Source: Anaerolineae bacterium (GTDB taxonomy: Bacteria > Pseudomonadota > Alphaproteobacteria > DSM-16000 > Inquilinaceae). From it: a stretch of 45,007 nt of DNA. A model generated the notes under the pieces. That model was not told the DNA's origin. It saw only the letters and a list, made by a program, of their open reading frames with translations, and made no database searches. A program made the position numbers and the translations under genes. Location: NCBI GenBank assembly GCA_028285185.1, contig JANQQD010000222.1, positions 1 through 45,007 on the forward strand. Reading direction: 5' to 3'. This document shows, piece after piece, positions 32,710 through 41,043 of the stretch (position 1 is the stretch's first letter; each line of letters begins with the position of its first letter).

Positions 32710-32910
32710 ATGTTGCCTGCAGCCCCAATAGTCCAGCCTCAACCGATTACGACCGTCGTCGCGCCTGCGCCGGTACCGAAGCAGCCGCGCGGCAACCAGC
32801 CGGTCAAGACGCTGACGCGAGAGGCTGTCGACTCTCCGGAAAAGGGCGAACGTAGTTCCGCCGCCAACCGTCACCGCCAGCGCGGCGTGGAACTGGACAT
32901 CCAGGCCTGA
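32710..32910 (+). CDS. Small proline-rich hypothetical protein
   Basis: The 66-residue product begins MLPAAPIVQPQPITTVVAPAPVPKQ, which I read as a disordered Pro/Ala/Val segment, and ends RHRQRGVELDIQA, a basic patch and short amphipathic tail. No ribosome-binding site is visible, but a promoter-like pair ends just before the ATG, consistent with a leaderless mRNA. Third-position GC rises to the genome norm in the second half. Small proteins with a Pro-rich N-terminus and an RGxxxDI-type end occur in alphaproteobacteria without a known role. Confidence 0.45.
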   Translation: MLPAAPIVQPQPITTVVAPAPVPKQPRGNQPVKTLTREAVDSPEKGERSSAANRHRQRGVELDIQA

Positions 32911-33149
32911 CGGCGACCGTTTCCCGCCAGTTTCATTTCAACCTTGGCCCTTTCTCCTTGCTTGACGGAAGAGACGCCGTGTCGTTGGCATAACCGGCGC
33001 GCTTGTGAAATAGTCTTCCTCGTTCCGATCGCTTCCGGATACCTGTCGATGTCCAAGGCCCGTCCCACCAGCGCCTCGTTCAGCGTTACTCCTAAGACAC
33101 GCCGAGCGTCGGAAATCGCCGTCGGCCCAGTGATCGGGGTAATTCGCGG

Positions 33150-34742
33150 TTGACGACGGCGTTAGAAGTGTCGACGTCCGAGGGGATTGTCGCAGCCGGT
33201 GACCCGGCGACGGTGGACGCGGCGATCGAAATCCTCCGCGATGGCGGCAACGCTTTCGACGCAGCGATTGCGGCCACCGCGGCGGCATGCGTGGCCGAGC
33301 CGGTCCTGGCCAGCCTCGGCGGCGGCGGATTCCTCCTGGCGCAGCCGGTGGACCGGCCGCCGGTGCTCTACGACTTCTTCGTGGAGACGCCGAAGAGCCC
33401 GCGCCCGCAGGACGCAATCGACTTCCGGCCGATCATCGCCGATTTCGGCACGGCAACGCAGGAATTCCATATCGGCCTCGGTTCCGTCGCCGTGCCGGGT
33501 ATGGTGGCCGGTATGTTCGCCGTGCACCGCGAACTGTGCCGGCTGGCCCCCACGCGCCTTTTCGGCCCGGCCATCGCGCTGGCCCGGGAAGGCGTACCGC
33601 TGACGGCGATGCAGACACGCATCATGGAGGTGGTGCAACCCATCCTGCGGGCAACGCCGCAGAGTCTGGAAGTCTTCACCGATCCGGCCGACGGGCACCG
33701 CCTGCCCGCACCCGGCGACCGCTTCCGGTGGCCGGCTCTGGCCGACGCTCTGGAGGCGCTGGCGTCGGACGGTGAGCGCCTGTTCTACGAAGGCGAGATC
33801 GGGACTGCGATCCTTAAGGCGAGCGACACCCTTGGCGGGCATCTCACCGCCGCAGACCTGCAGGACTATGCAGTGCACCGGCGCGAACCGCTCCGCTGCC
33901 GGTACAGAGAGGCCTCGATCCTGACCAACCCGCCCCCCTCGGCTGGCGGGCCGCTGATCGCCTTTGCGCTCACACTGGCCGACCATGACCCGCCGTCGGC
34001 GGACGGCGCCAACGGCGTTGGCCATCTCGGCTCGCTGGCCCGCATCCTGGCGGCGACGGAACAGGCTCGCCACGACAGTGGACTGGCCTTGGATGCGGTC
34101 GCGGGCGCGTCTTACCTGCAACACCCTGACTGCGTCGCCCCTTATCTGTCAGCACTGGACCCCGATCAGATCGTCAGCCGTGGCACGACCCATATCAGCG
34201 TGATCGACGCCGACGGCAACGCTGCGGCTGTCACGCTGTCAAACGGCGAGGGCTGTGGAGAGATCGTCGCGCCGGCCGGCTGCATGCTCAACAACATGCT
34301 GGGCGAGCAGGACCTCAACCCCCAAGGCTTCCACCGCTGGCATCCCGGACGGCGGTTGTCGTCCATGATGGCACCGACGATCGTGCGGGCCGGCGACGGA
34401 ACCGTGATCGCCCTTGGCAGCGGCGGTTCGAACCGGATTCGGTCGGCAATCCTGCAAGTGCTGTTCAATCTCCTGGATTTCGGCATGCCTCCGGACAGTG
34501 CAGTGGCAGCCCCGCGCCTGCATCTGGAAGGCGGCACGCTCGATATCGAAGCCGGTCCGCCCCCCGCCGCCATCGCCGCTGCGACCCGGTGGTCCCGGCG
34601 CCATGCCGTCTGGCCGGAGCCGAACTTCTTCTTCGGCGGCGTCCACGCGGTGCAGAGGATGCCGGACGGCTCCGTCGCCGGAGCGGGCGATCACCGGCGC
34701 GGCGGCGTCGCGCGGTCTACGCTCCGGCCTCCCGGCGTCTGA
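33150..34742 (+). CDS. ggt: Gamma-glutamyltransferase family protein
   Basis: The 530-residue Ntn-hydrolase precursor has the family pattern DAAIEILRDGGNAFDAAIAA, followed by LGGGGFLL. IGLGSVAVPGMVAGMFAVHR is present, and the autoprocessing site is RGTTHISVIDADGNA. T346 should become the N-terminal nucleophile after self-cleavage into chains of about 345 and 185 residues. ALGSGGSNRIRSAILQVLFN near the C-terminus is also conserved. It would hydrolyse or transfer gamma-glutamyl groups, for example from glutathione. No signal peptide is seen; the start is a TTG at 33150, the only initiator in a short leader, so a missed N-terminus is possible. The product may be cytoplasmic. Confidence 0.88.
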   Translation: MTTALEVSTSEGIVAAGDPATVDAAIEILRDGGNAFDAAIAATAAACVAEPVLASLGGGGFLLAQPVDRPPVLYDFFVETPKSPRPQDAIDFRPIIADFGTATQEFHIGLGSVAVPGMVAGMFAVHRELCRLAPTRLFGPAIALAREGVPLTAMQTRIMEVVQPILRATPQSLEVFTDPADGHRLPAPGDRFRWPALADALEALASDGERLFYEGEIGTAILKASDTLGGHLTAADLQDYAVHRREPLRCRYREASILTNPPPSAGGPLIAFALTLADHDPPSADGANGVGHLGSLARILAATEQARHDSGLALDAVAGASYLQHPDCVAPYLSALDPDQIVSRGTTHISVIDADGNAAAVTLSNGEGCGEIVAPAGCMLNNMLGEQDLNPQGFHRWHPGRRLSSMMAPTIVRAGDGTVIALGSGGSNRIRSAILQVLFNLLDFGMPPDSAVAAPRLHLEGGTLDIEAGPPPAAIAAATRWSRRHAVWPEPNFFFGGVHAVQRMPDGSVAGAGDHRRGGVARSTLRPPGV

Positions 34743-35109
34743 CCAAGTTCCGAGGTCCTTCGCCAGCTTAGGGTTCAGCCGTCATCACCGGCATTTGTCG
34801 TTATTTTGTGGCACATTTATGGGTATCATCTTGCTTGAATTAGGTTTTTCCGGTAAGAGGTGGTCAACGTTTGCCAGGCTAAAGTGCTGCGGCGTGGTCA
34901 ACAGCGCCGGGTGTCGGCAGGGACACGGAACGAGGTAGATCAACCGTTTATCCTTGACCTTGCCACATCGGGCCTTGATCATCCGAAGATAACAATAGGC
35001 TTCAAACGGCCGAAAGTTCGTTCCGGCAAGGCGGGGAACAAATCAGGGGCCACGTCGCCTCTTTGCAATGCCGAAACTGGGGGCCACGAAATACATGCGG
35101 AATGGGAAC
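34743..35109. other. Intergenic region upstream of the secretion locus
   Basis: No gene is seen in these 367 bases. AT-rich patches at 34795-34860 are the likeliest place for a promoter of the TolC-like gene. I find no clear operator or terminator. GGGAAC shortly before 35110 is an acceptable ribosome-binding site. Confidence 0.4.
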
Positions 35110-36522
35110 ATGCCACGGCGCTTCAGGGGACTTTGTGTCATCCCGGCAATCGCAATTGCCCTGCTCGCGATGCCGCGGTCGGGCGATGCCATCACGCTGG
35201 AAGAGGCGGTCGCCTATGCGGTGTCCACCAATCCTGAAATCCTCGAAGCCGCGTCGAACCGGTCGGCCATAGATTTCGAGCTGCGGCAGGCCCGCGGCCT
35301 CTATCTGCCGCAGGTCGATTTCGAAGCCTCGGTCGGCCCCGGCTGGCGCGACGGCCCCGGTCCGGACGATCGGGACGACCACACCTGGCTCGCCCGCCGT
35401 GAGGTGGCCGTGACCGTGCAGCAGATGGTGTTCGACGGCTTTGCCACCGATTCCGAGGTCGAACGGCAGGCCGCCCGCGTCGATGCCGCCGCCGCCCGCG
35501 TGATGGAGCGCTCCGAGTTCATCGGCCTGAACGTTGCGCAGTCCTATCTGGACGTGCTGCGCCGGGCGGAAGAGCGGGAACTGGCGCTGGCCAACATCCG
35601 CGTGCATGAGCAGACGCTGGCCGATGTCCGGGCCCGCGCGGGGGCCGGGCGCAGCAGCGTCGCCGACGTGCAGCAGGCCGAAGAACGGTTGCGTGCCGCG
35701 GAAGCGACGCTGGTGGAAATCGAGCGTGCGTATGAAGAGGCGCGCATCACCTATCAGCGCCTCGTCGGCATGCCGGCCGGTCAGTTCAGCCTGCCCGCCC
35801 CCATCGATGCGGCGGTGCCCCTGAGCACCGATAGTGCGATCGAGATCGCCATCAACGCCAATCCGTCGCTGTCTCTGGCGCGGGCGGACATCGATACGGC
35901 CTACGCCGAATTCCGCGCCGCCAACGCCAATTTCTGGCCCACCGTCGATATCGAAGGCCGAGCCAGCTACGGCGTCGACATCAATGGCGAACGCGGCGCG
36001 GACAGCGACGTCGAGGCGCTGCTGGTGCTGCGCTACAACCTCTATCGCGGCGGCATCGACACCGCCAACCGTGAAGAGCAGATCCGCCGGATCGACGAGA
36101 CGCGTCAGCGTCTGCTGCGGTTCGAGCGCGAGGTGCAGGAGTTGATCCGCCGCGCCTATAACGAGCTTGAGCAGGCCAATCGGCGCCTGGTGCTGCTGCG
36201 CGAGCAGGCGGCCGTGTCCGAGCAGGTCCGCAACTCCTACCGGGAGCAGTTCAACATCGGCCAGCGGACGCTGCTTGACCTGCTGGACGCGGAAAATGCG
36301 CTGTTCAACACGCGTCTCAGCGTGACGACGACGGAGTTTTCGGTGCTGTTCGCGCGGTATCAGATCGTCGCCGCCACCGGGCAGCTGCTGAACACGCTTG
36401 GGGTAGCGCCGCACCCGGCTTCGTCCGCCATCGCTCGCGGTGATGCCGGCGTTCCGCCGACGCCGGACTCCGAGACGATGGATCGCAGCGATACGCGCAC
36501 CTCACCGTCGCTCAGCCGGTAG
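35110..36522 (+). CDS. TolC-family outer membrane protein of a type I secretion system
   Basis: The 470-residue protein has a signal peptide (MPRRFRGLCVIPAIAIALLA, cleavage near GDA). The TolC double repeat begins ITLEEAVAYAVSTNPEILEA. GLNVAQSYLDVLRRAEEREL occurs in the first helical hairpin and STDSAIEIAINANPSLSLAR at the repeat boundary. NIGQRTLLDLLDAENALFNT lies in the second. It should form the trimeric outer membrane and periplasmic exit duct for the LapBC-like exporter downstream. The start is uncertain: ATG codons at 35068 and 35095 are in frame, but 35110 gives the cleanest signal peptide. A strong terminator follows, so it has its own transcript. Confidence 0.9.
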   Translation: MPRRFRGLCVIPAIAIALLAMPRSGDAITLEEAVAYAVSTNPEILEAASNRSAIDFELRQARGLYLPQVDFEASVGPGWRDGPGPDDRDDHTWLARREVAVTVQQMVFDGFATDSEVERQAARVDAAAARVMERSEFIGLNVAQSYLDVLRRAEERELALANIRVHEQTLADVRARAGAGRSSVADVQQAEERLRAAEATLVEIERAYEEARITYQRLVGMPAGQFSLPAPIDAAVPLSTDSAIEIAINANPSLSLARADIDTAYAEFRAANANFWPTVDIEGRASYGVDINGERGADSDVEALLVLRYNLYRGGIDTANREEQIRRIDETRQRLLRFEREVQELIRRAYNELEQANRRLVLLREQAAVSEQVRNSYREQFNIGQRTLLDLLDAENALFNTRLSVTTTEFSVLFARYQIVAATGQLLNTLGVAPHPASSAIARGDAGVPPTPDSETMDRSDTRTSPSLSR

Positions 36523-36583
36523 GGATCACCCGTAATACCACCGTTGTTACTGCTACATTAACTCTTGTGACTTTACTCTCCAG

Positions 36584-36624
36584 GGCGTCGGTCCCAGTTC
36601 GCTGGGTCCGGCGCCTGTTTTGTT
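36584..36624 (+). terminator. Rho-independent terminator after the TolC-like gene
   Basis: GGCGTCGGTCCCAG and CTGGGTCCGGCGCC form a 14-bp stem with one mismatch and one G-U pair around TTCG. TGTTTTGTT follows. This is the best intrinsic terminator in the window. Confidence 0.9.
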
Positions 36625-36704
36625 GCCTGAGAAAAGGGTCCGACGGTCGCAGCCTACTGCTCGCCGCTGGCCCTGAGAGGCTGACAACGCTTAGGATTAG
36701 GTGA

Positions 36705-39002
36705 ATGCTCGATCAGGCTGGGCAAGAAGTGCAGCAGCAGGTGCTTCCCGAAGACGACCCCGCGGCTGAGGCCAGGGGTTGGGAGCTGGAGCCGGGCGAC
36801 AGCGCGTCGGACCGGTTCGATCCGTTGCTCAGTTGTCTCATTGTGGTCACCAAGCACTATACGCGCGCCGTGTCTCCGGCAGCGCTGGTTGCCGGTCTGC
36901 CGCTGGTCGAAGGGCTGGTGACGCCGACGCTCTTCATCCGCGCGGCGGCGCGCGCTGGGCTGACCGCCCGCCTCGTCAAACGCCCGCTAGAGGCGATCGG
37001 CAATCTCGTGCTGCCGGCCGTGCTCCTGCTGAAAGACCGGCGGGCCTGCGTGCTGCTGCGCCGTGACGGCGACCATGTGGAGATCGTCATCCCCGAGGCT
37101 GGGGAAGGCATCTCCCGCACGACGATTTCAGAGCTTGCCACCGACTATGACGGTTTCGCCCTGTTCGTCCGACCGGAATACCAGTTCGACGGCCGCGCGG
37201 ACGAGGATATGGCCCCCCGCGGCAAGCACTGGTTCTGGGGCACGGTGTCCAAGTTCTGGCCAACCTATATCGAGATCATCGTCGCGGCCGCCGTGATCAA
37301 CTGCCTGGCGCTGGCGTCACCGCTGTTCGTCATGAACGTCTACGACCGCGTCGTTCCCAACCAGGCGATTTCGACCTTGTGGGTGCTGGCGCTCGGCGTC
37401 GGCATGGCCTTCTTCTTCGACTTCCTGCTGAAATGCCTGCGCGGTGCCCTCATCGACAATGCCGGCAAACGGGCGGACGTGCTGCTGGCCAGCCGACTGT
37501 TCGAACAGGTCCTCAACATCCAGATGCAGGCGCGCCCGCCGACCACCGGAGCCTTCGCCAACCAGCTCCGGGAGTTCGAATCAGTTCGAGACTTCTTTAC
37601 CTCCTCGACGCTGGCGACACTCACCGATCTGTTGTTCGTCGGCCTGTTCGTGTTCGTCATCTATCTGATCGCGGGGCCGCTGGCCTATGTCCCCATGGCC
37701 GCCGTGCCGATCGTCATCATCATCGGCATTCTGATCCAGTTCCCGCTCAATAGCGCCGTCAAGCAGACCCACCACGAGGCCGCCCAGAAGCACGCCATCC
37801 TCGTGGAAACCGTCAGCTCCCTGGATACGATCAAGAGCCTGGGGGCCGAGGCGAAGATGCAGCGCGCCTGGGAGCGCTTCGTCGGCCTGACCGCCCGCAC
37901 CAGCCAGAAATCGCGCTTCTACTCATCGCTGGGCATCAATCTCTCAGGCTTTGCGCAACAGTCCGTCTCCGTCATCACGGTCGTCGCAGGCGTCTATCTG
38001 ATCGCGGAAGGCGAAATGAGCATGGGCGGCCTGATCGCCGCGACCATTCTCAGTGGCCGCGCCGTGGCGCCGCTGTCGGGCGTCGCCAACACGCTGTCGC
38101 GGTTCCATCAGTCCCGCGTGGCGTTGAAGAGCTTGAACGAACTGATGAAGCAGCCCGTGGAGCGGCCGGCCGACCATCAGTTCATCAGCCGCCCGATCAC
38201 CGAGGGCCGGATCGAGTTCCGCAATGTCAGCTTTGCGTATCCCGGCGGTGCGGAGCCGGCGCTGAAGAATGTCAGCTTCACCATCAACAGTGGCGAGCGC
38301 ATTGGCATCATCGGCAAGATCGGCTCCGGCAAGACCACGATCGGGCGGCTCCTGATTGGCCTCTACACCCCGAGCGACGGGTCCGTGCTGATCGACGGCG
38401 TCGATCTTCGCCAGTATCACCCGACCGATATCCGGCGCGGTGTCGGTTCGGTGATGCAGGACGTGGCGCTGTTCTTCGGCTCCGTCCGCGACAACATCGC
38501 GATCAGCTATCCCTATGCCGACGATGCCATGGTGCTGCATGCCTCCCGCATGGCCGGCGTCGACGATTTCGTCGGCACCAATCCGCAGGGCTACAGCCTG
38601 CAGGTCGGCGAACGCGGACAGAACCTGTCCGGCGGCCAGCGCCAAGCGATCGGCCTTGCCCGCGCGCTCTTGCTCGATCCGCCGATCCTGATGCTGGACG
38701 AGCCCACCAGCGCCATGGATACGGCCTCAGAGATGGCGCTTATCCGGCGCTTAAGGGAAGTCAGCGAAGGCGGCCGCACGCTGATCGTCACCACCCATCG
38801 CGCGACGCTCTTGAAGCTGGTCGACCGCATCCTGGTGCTCGACAAGGGCCGGCTCTTGATGGACGGGCCGCGCGACGAGGTCATTCGTGCCCTGCAGAAG
38901 GGCGGTGGCACACAGGCCGCCAGCAGCGCCCAGCAGCCGGCCGAGCAGACGGCACAAGCCGGTCAAGAGGAAACAACCGTCAAGCGGATCCAGGTCGGAT
39001 GA
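36705..39002 (+). CDS. lapB: LapB-like type I secretion ABC transporter
   Basis: The 765-residue protein has a C39-like N-terminal domain (about 40-160) without the peptidase Cys/His pair, as in LapB and RtxB exporters of large repeat adhesins. A six-span transporter region follows at about 180-460, with ALASPLFVMNVYDRVVPNQA. The ATPase domain has Walker A GKIGSGKTT (about 537), signature NLSGGQRQAIGLARAL (about 640), Walker B ILMLDEPTS and a TTHRATLL H-loop. It would export an RTX-type adhesin in one step with the HlyD protein and TolC partner. AGGATTAGGTGA precedes the ATG. The C-terminus extends in a Gln/Ala-rich tail. No adhesin gene is in this window. Confidence 0.92.
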   Translation: MLDQAGQEVQQQVLPEDDPAAEARGWELEPGDSASDRFDPLLSCLIVVTKHYTRAVSPAALVAGLPLVEGLVTPTLFIRAAARAGLTARLVKRPLEAIGNLVLPAVLLLKDRRACVLLRRDGDHVEIVIPEAGEGISRTTISELATDYDGFALFVRPEYQFDGRADEDMAPRGKHWFWGTVSKFWPTYIEIIVAAAVINCLALASPLFVMNVYDRVVPNQAISTLWVLALGVGMAFFFDFLLKCLRGALIDNAGKRADVLLASRLFEQVLNIQMQARPPTTGAFANQLREFESVRDFFTSSTLATLTDLLFVGLFVFVIYLIAGPLAYVPMAAVPIVIIIGILIQFPLNSAVKQTHHEAAQKHAILVETVSSLDTIKSLGAEAKMQRAWERFVGLTARTSQKSRFYSSLGINLSGFAQQSVSVITVVAGVYLIAEGEMSMGGLIAATILSGRAVAPLSGVANTLSRFHQSRVALKSLNELMKQPVERPADHQFISRPITEGRIEFRNVSFAYPGGAEPALKNVSFTINSGERIGIIGKIGSGKTTIGRLLIGLYTPSDGSVLIDGVDLRQYHPTDIRRGVGSVMQDVALFFGSVRDNIAISYPYADDAMVLHASRMAGVDDFVGTNPQGYSLQVGERGQNLSGGQRQAIGLARALLLDPPILMLDEPTSAMDTASEMALIRRLREVSEGGRTLIVTTHRATLLKLVDRILVLDKGRLLMDGPRDEVIRALQKGGGTQAASSAQQPAEQTAQAGQEETTVKRIQVG

Positions 39003-40324
39003 ACAAGAGCTGGCACTGGGAAGATCTCGATTTCTCGTCTGAGGTGGCCGCCGCCGCCCGCCGCGGCCCCAGCCCGGCGACGCGCCTCTTCCTTCTGATC
39101 ATCGCCATCGTGTTCATCGGCGCCATCTTCTGGGCCGATAGGGCGGTGTTGGACGAGGTGACGCGCGGCGACGGCCGCGTGATCCCGTCCAGCCAGCTTC
39201 AGGTCGTGCAGTCCCTTGAGGGCGGCATCGTCGAAGCCCTGTTGATCGGCGAAGGCGATCTGGTGGAAGCAGGGCAGGTCCTGCTGCGCATCGACGACAC
39301 TTCCGTCTCCTCCTCACTGGGGGAGTTATCGGTCCAGCGCCGGCATCTGGATGCAGTGATCGCGCGCCTCAATGCGGAAGCCCGGGGCGAAGAGAGCTTC
39401 AGGGTGCCGGCCGATGCCGAGGGCATCAGTGCCCAAGTGCTGGAGCAAGAGCGCGAGCTGTTCGAGGCTCGGCAAAACGAACTCATCAACGAGCTCAGCA
39501 TCCTGCAGCAACAGGTGGAGCAGCGGCAGCGCGAGCTGGAAGAGCTGGGGCTTCAGGAGGAGTCGCTGAACGGCAGCCTCTCGCTGGCCCGCCGGGAACT
39601 GGGCGTTTACCTCTCGCTTGGGGCCCTCGTCTCCCAGGTGGAGGTGCTGCGCCTGCAGCGCGAGGTCAACGACCTGGAGGGCCAGCTGGAGCAGACGCGC
39701 GCGGCCATCCCGCGTGCGGAATCGGCTATCGAAGAGGCCATGGAGCGCATAGAGGATGCGCGTCTGTCCTTCCAGTCCGAAGCCAGGGCGGAACTCAACC
39801 AGCGCCGCGCAGATCTGATGGTGATCGAGGAGTCCCTGCGTGCGGCGGAAGACCGGGTAACCCGCACCGATGTCCGGTCCCCGGTGAACGGCATCGTCAA
39901 CAGCGTTCACGTCACAACGATCGGCGGTGTCGTCCAGCCCGGCCAGCCGCTAGTCGAGATCGTGCCGATCGAAGACTCCCTTCTGGTGGAAGCGCGAATT
40001 CGCCCCAGCGACGTCGCCTTCCTGCACCCGGATCAGGAAGCAATTGTAAAGATCACCGCGTACGATTTCGCCATCTATGGCGGGCTCGAAGGCGTGATCG
40101 AGCGTATCAGCGCCGACACCATCCAGGATGAAACCACCGGCGAGAGCTTCTACCGAGTGACGGTGCGCACAGAGCATAACTCCCTGGAAACGGCGGGCGG
40201 CTCGCTGCCGATCATCCCCGGCATGGTGGCATCGGTCGATATCCTGACGGGTGAGAAGACGGTTCTCGAATACCTGCTGAAGCCCATCGTCCGCGCCCAG
40301 ACCGAAGCCTTGCGAGAGCGCTGA
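38999..40324 (+). CDS. lapC: LapC-like HlyD-family membrane fusion protein
   Basis: The 441-residue protein has a cytoplasmic N-terminus, one membrane span (about 30-45, FLLIIAIVFIGAIFWADRAV), a lipoyl/beta-barrel half (VQSLEGGIVEALLIGEGDLV), and a long coiled coil at about 110-285. The second lipoyl half begins VRSPVNGIVNSVHVTTIGGV and the C-terminal barrel has IPGMVASVDILTGEKTVLEY, the HlyD signature region. It bridges the LapB-like ATPase to the TolC-like duct. It overlaps lapB by four bases (ATGA), so both are made together. Normal length for the family. Confidence 0.92.
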   Translation: MNKSWHWEDLDFSSEVAAAARRGPSPATRLFLLIIAIVFIGAIFWADRAVLDEVTRGDGRVIPSSQLQVVQSLEGGIVEALLIGEGDLVEAGQVLLRIDDTSVSSSLGELSVQRRHLDAVIARLNAEARGEESFRVPADAEGISAQVLEQERELFEARQNELINELSILQQQVEQRQRELEELGLQEESLNGSLSLARRELGVYLSLGALVSQVEVLRLQREVNDLEGQLEQTRAAIPRAESAIEEAMERIEDARLSFQSEARAELNQRRADLMVIEESLRAAEDRVTRTDVRSPVNGIVNSVHVTTIGGVVQPGQPLVEIVPIEDSLLVEARIRPSDVAFLHPDQEAIVKITAYDFAIYGGLEGVIERISADTIQDETTGESFYRVTVRTEHNSLETAGGSLPIIPGMVASVDILTGEKTVLEYLLKPIVRAQTEALRER

Positions 40325-40338
40325 GGACCAGCGGCGGC

Positions 40339-41016
40339 ATGGCAGCGGTCGGCACTTCAGGACGTCGACCCTGGTTCCTGCGCAGATGGTTCGGTGCCTG
40401 CACCGCCGTGGTTCTGATAATGGGTGCCGCGGAATCGGCCCATGCCGACGGTCTGTTCGGATCGATCGAGTTCCATTCCAGCAATCTCGCCGCCATTCCC
40501 CAATGGACCTCGGTGATCGAACGCATCCGGCGCGAGCAGGCGGCCTTCGATGCCTGCGACGCCCAGGCCTCCGCCTGCCCCACCCAGCGCGTTCGCCAAT
40601 GGCGCCAGGGCATTGAGGCGGCGCGCAGCTACAGCCCCGAACAGCAGCTGCAGTACGTCAACGACTTCGCCAACAGCATCGTTCCCTACATCACCGACAC
40701 CGACAACTACGGCATCAGCGACTATTGGGCCACGCCGCTGGAATTCATGCGCCGGTCCGGCGACTGCGAAGACTATGCGATCATCAAGTTCGTCAGCCTG
40801 CTGGAGCTGGGGTTCACGAACGACCAGATGCGCATTGCCGTGGTCATGGACTCGGTCCGGAACATCGCCCATGCCGTTCTGGCCGTGGAATTGAACGGCC
40901 GGACCTACATCCTGGACAGTCTGTTCGACGCCGTGCTCGATCAGAGCCGCGTCGTCCAGTATGTGCCGCAGTACTCCGTCAACCTCGATACCCGATGGGC
41001 CCACATTGTCCGTTGA
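40339..41016 (+). CDS. lapG: LapG-like periplasmic transglutaminase-fold cysteine protease
   Basis: The 225-residue protein has a signal sequence ending in AESAHADG (cleavage near residue 37) and the bacterial transglutaminase-like cysteine proteinase fold. Its triad is C143 (RRSGDCEDYAIIKF), H178 (NIAHAVLAV) and D193 (YILDSLFD). TDNYGISDYWATPLEF is also typical, and acidic residues around the catalytic cysteine and before it may bind calcium. LapG proteins clip the N-terminus of LapA-type adhesins to release cells from biofilm unless held by LapD. It lies 14 bases after lapC and 27 before the candidate receptor gene, so its regulator is probably that next protein. Confidence 0.93.
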   Translation: MAAVGTSGRRPWFLRRWFGACTAVVLIMGAAESAHADGLFGSIEFHSSNLAAIPQWTSVIERIRREQAAFDACDAQASACPTQRVRQWRQGIEAARSYSPEQQLQYVNDFANSIVPYITDTDNYGISDYWATPLEFMRRSGDCEDYAIIKFVSLLELGFTNDQMRIAVVMDSVRNIAHAVLAVELNGRTYILDSLFDAVLDQSRVVQYVPQYSVNLDTRWAHIVR

Positions 41017-41043
41017 GGCCCCAATGATACGGATGGCACCGCC

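Noticed and set aside
36705..39002. Peptidase-containing bacteriocin exporter
   Set aside because: The N-terminal C39-like region lacks the catalytic Cys/His, and the adjacent lapC and lapG genes point to adhesin export.
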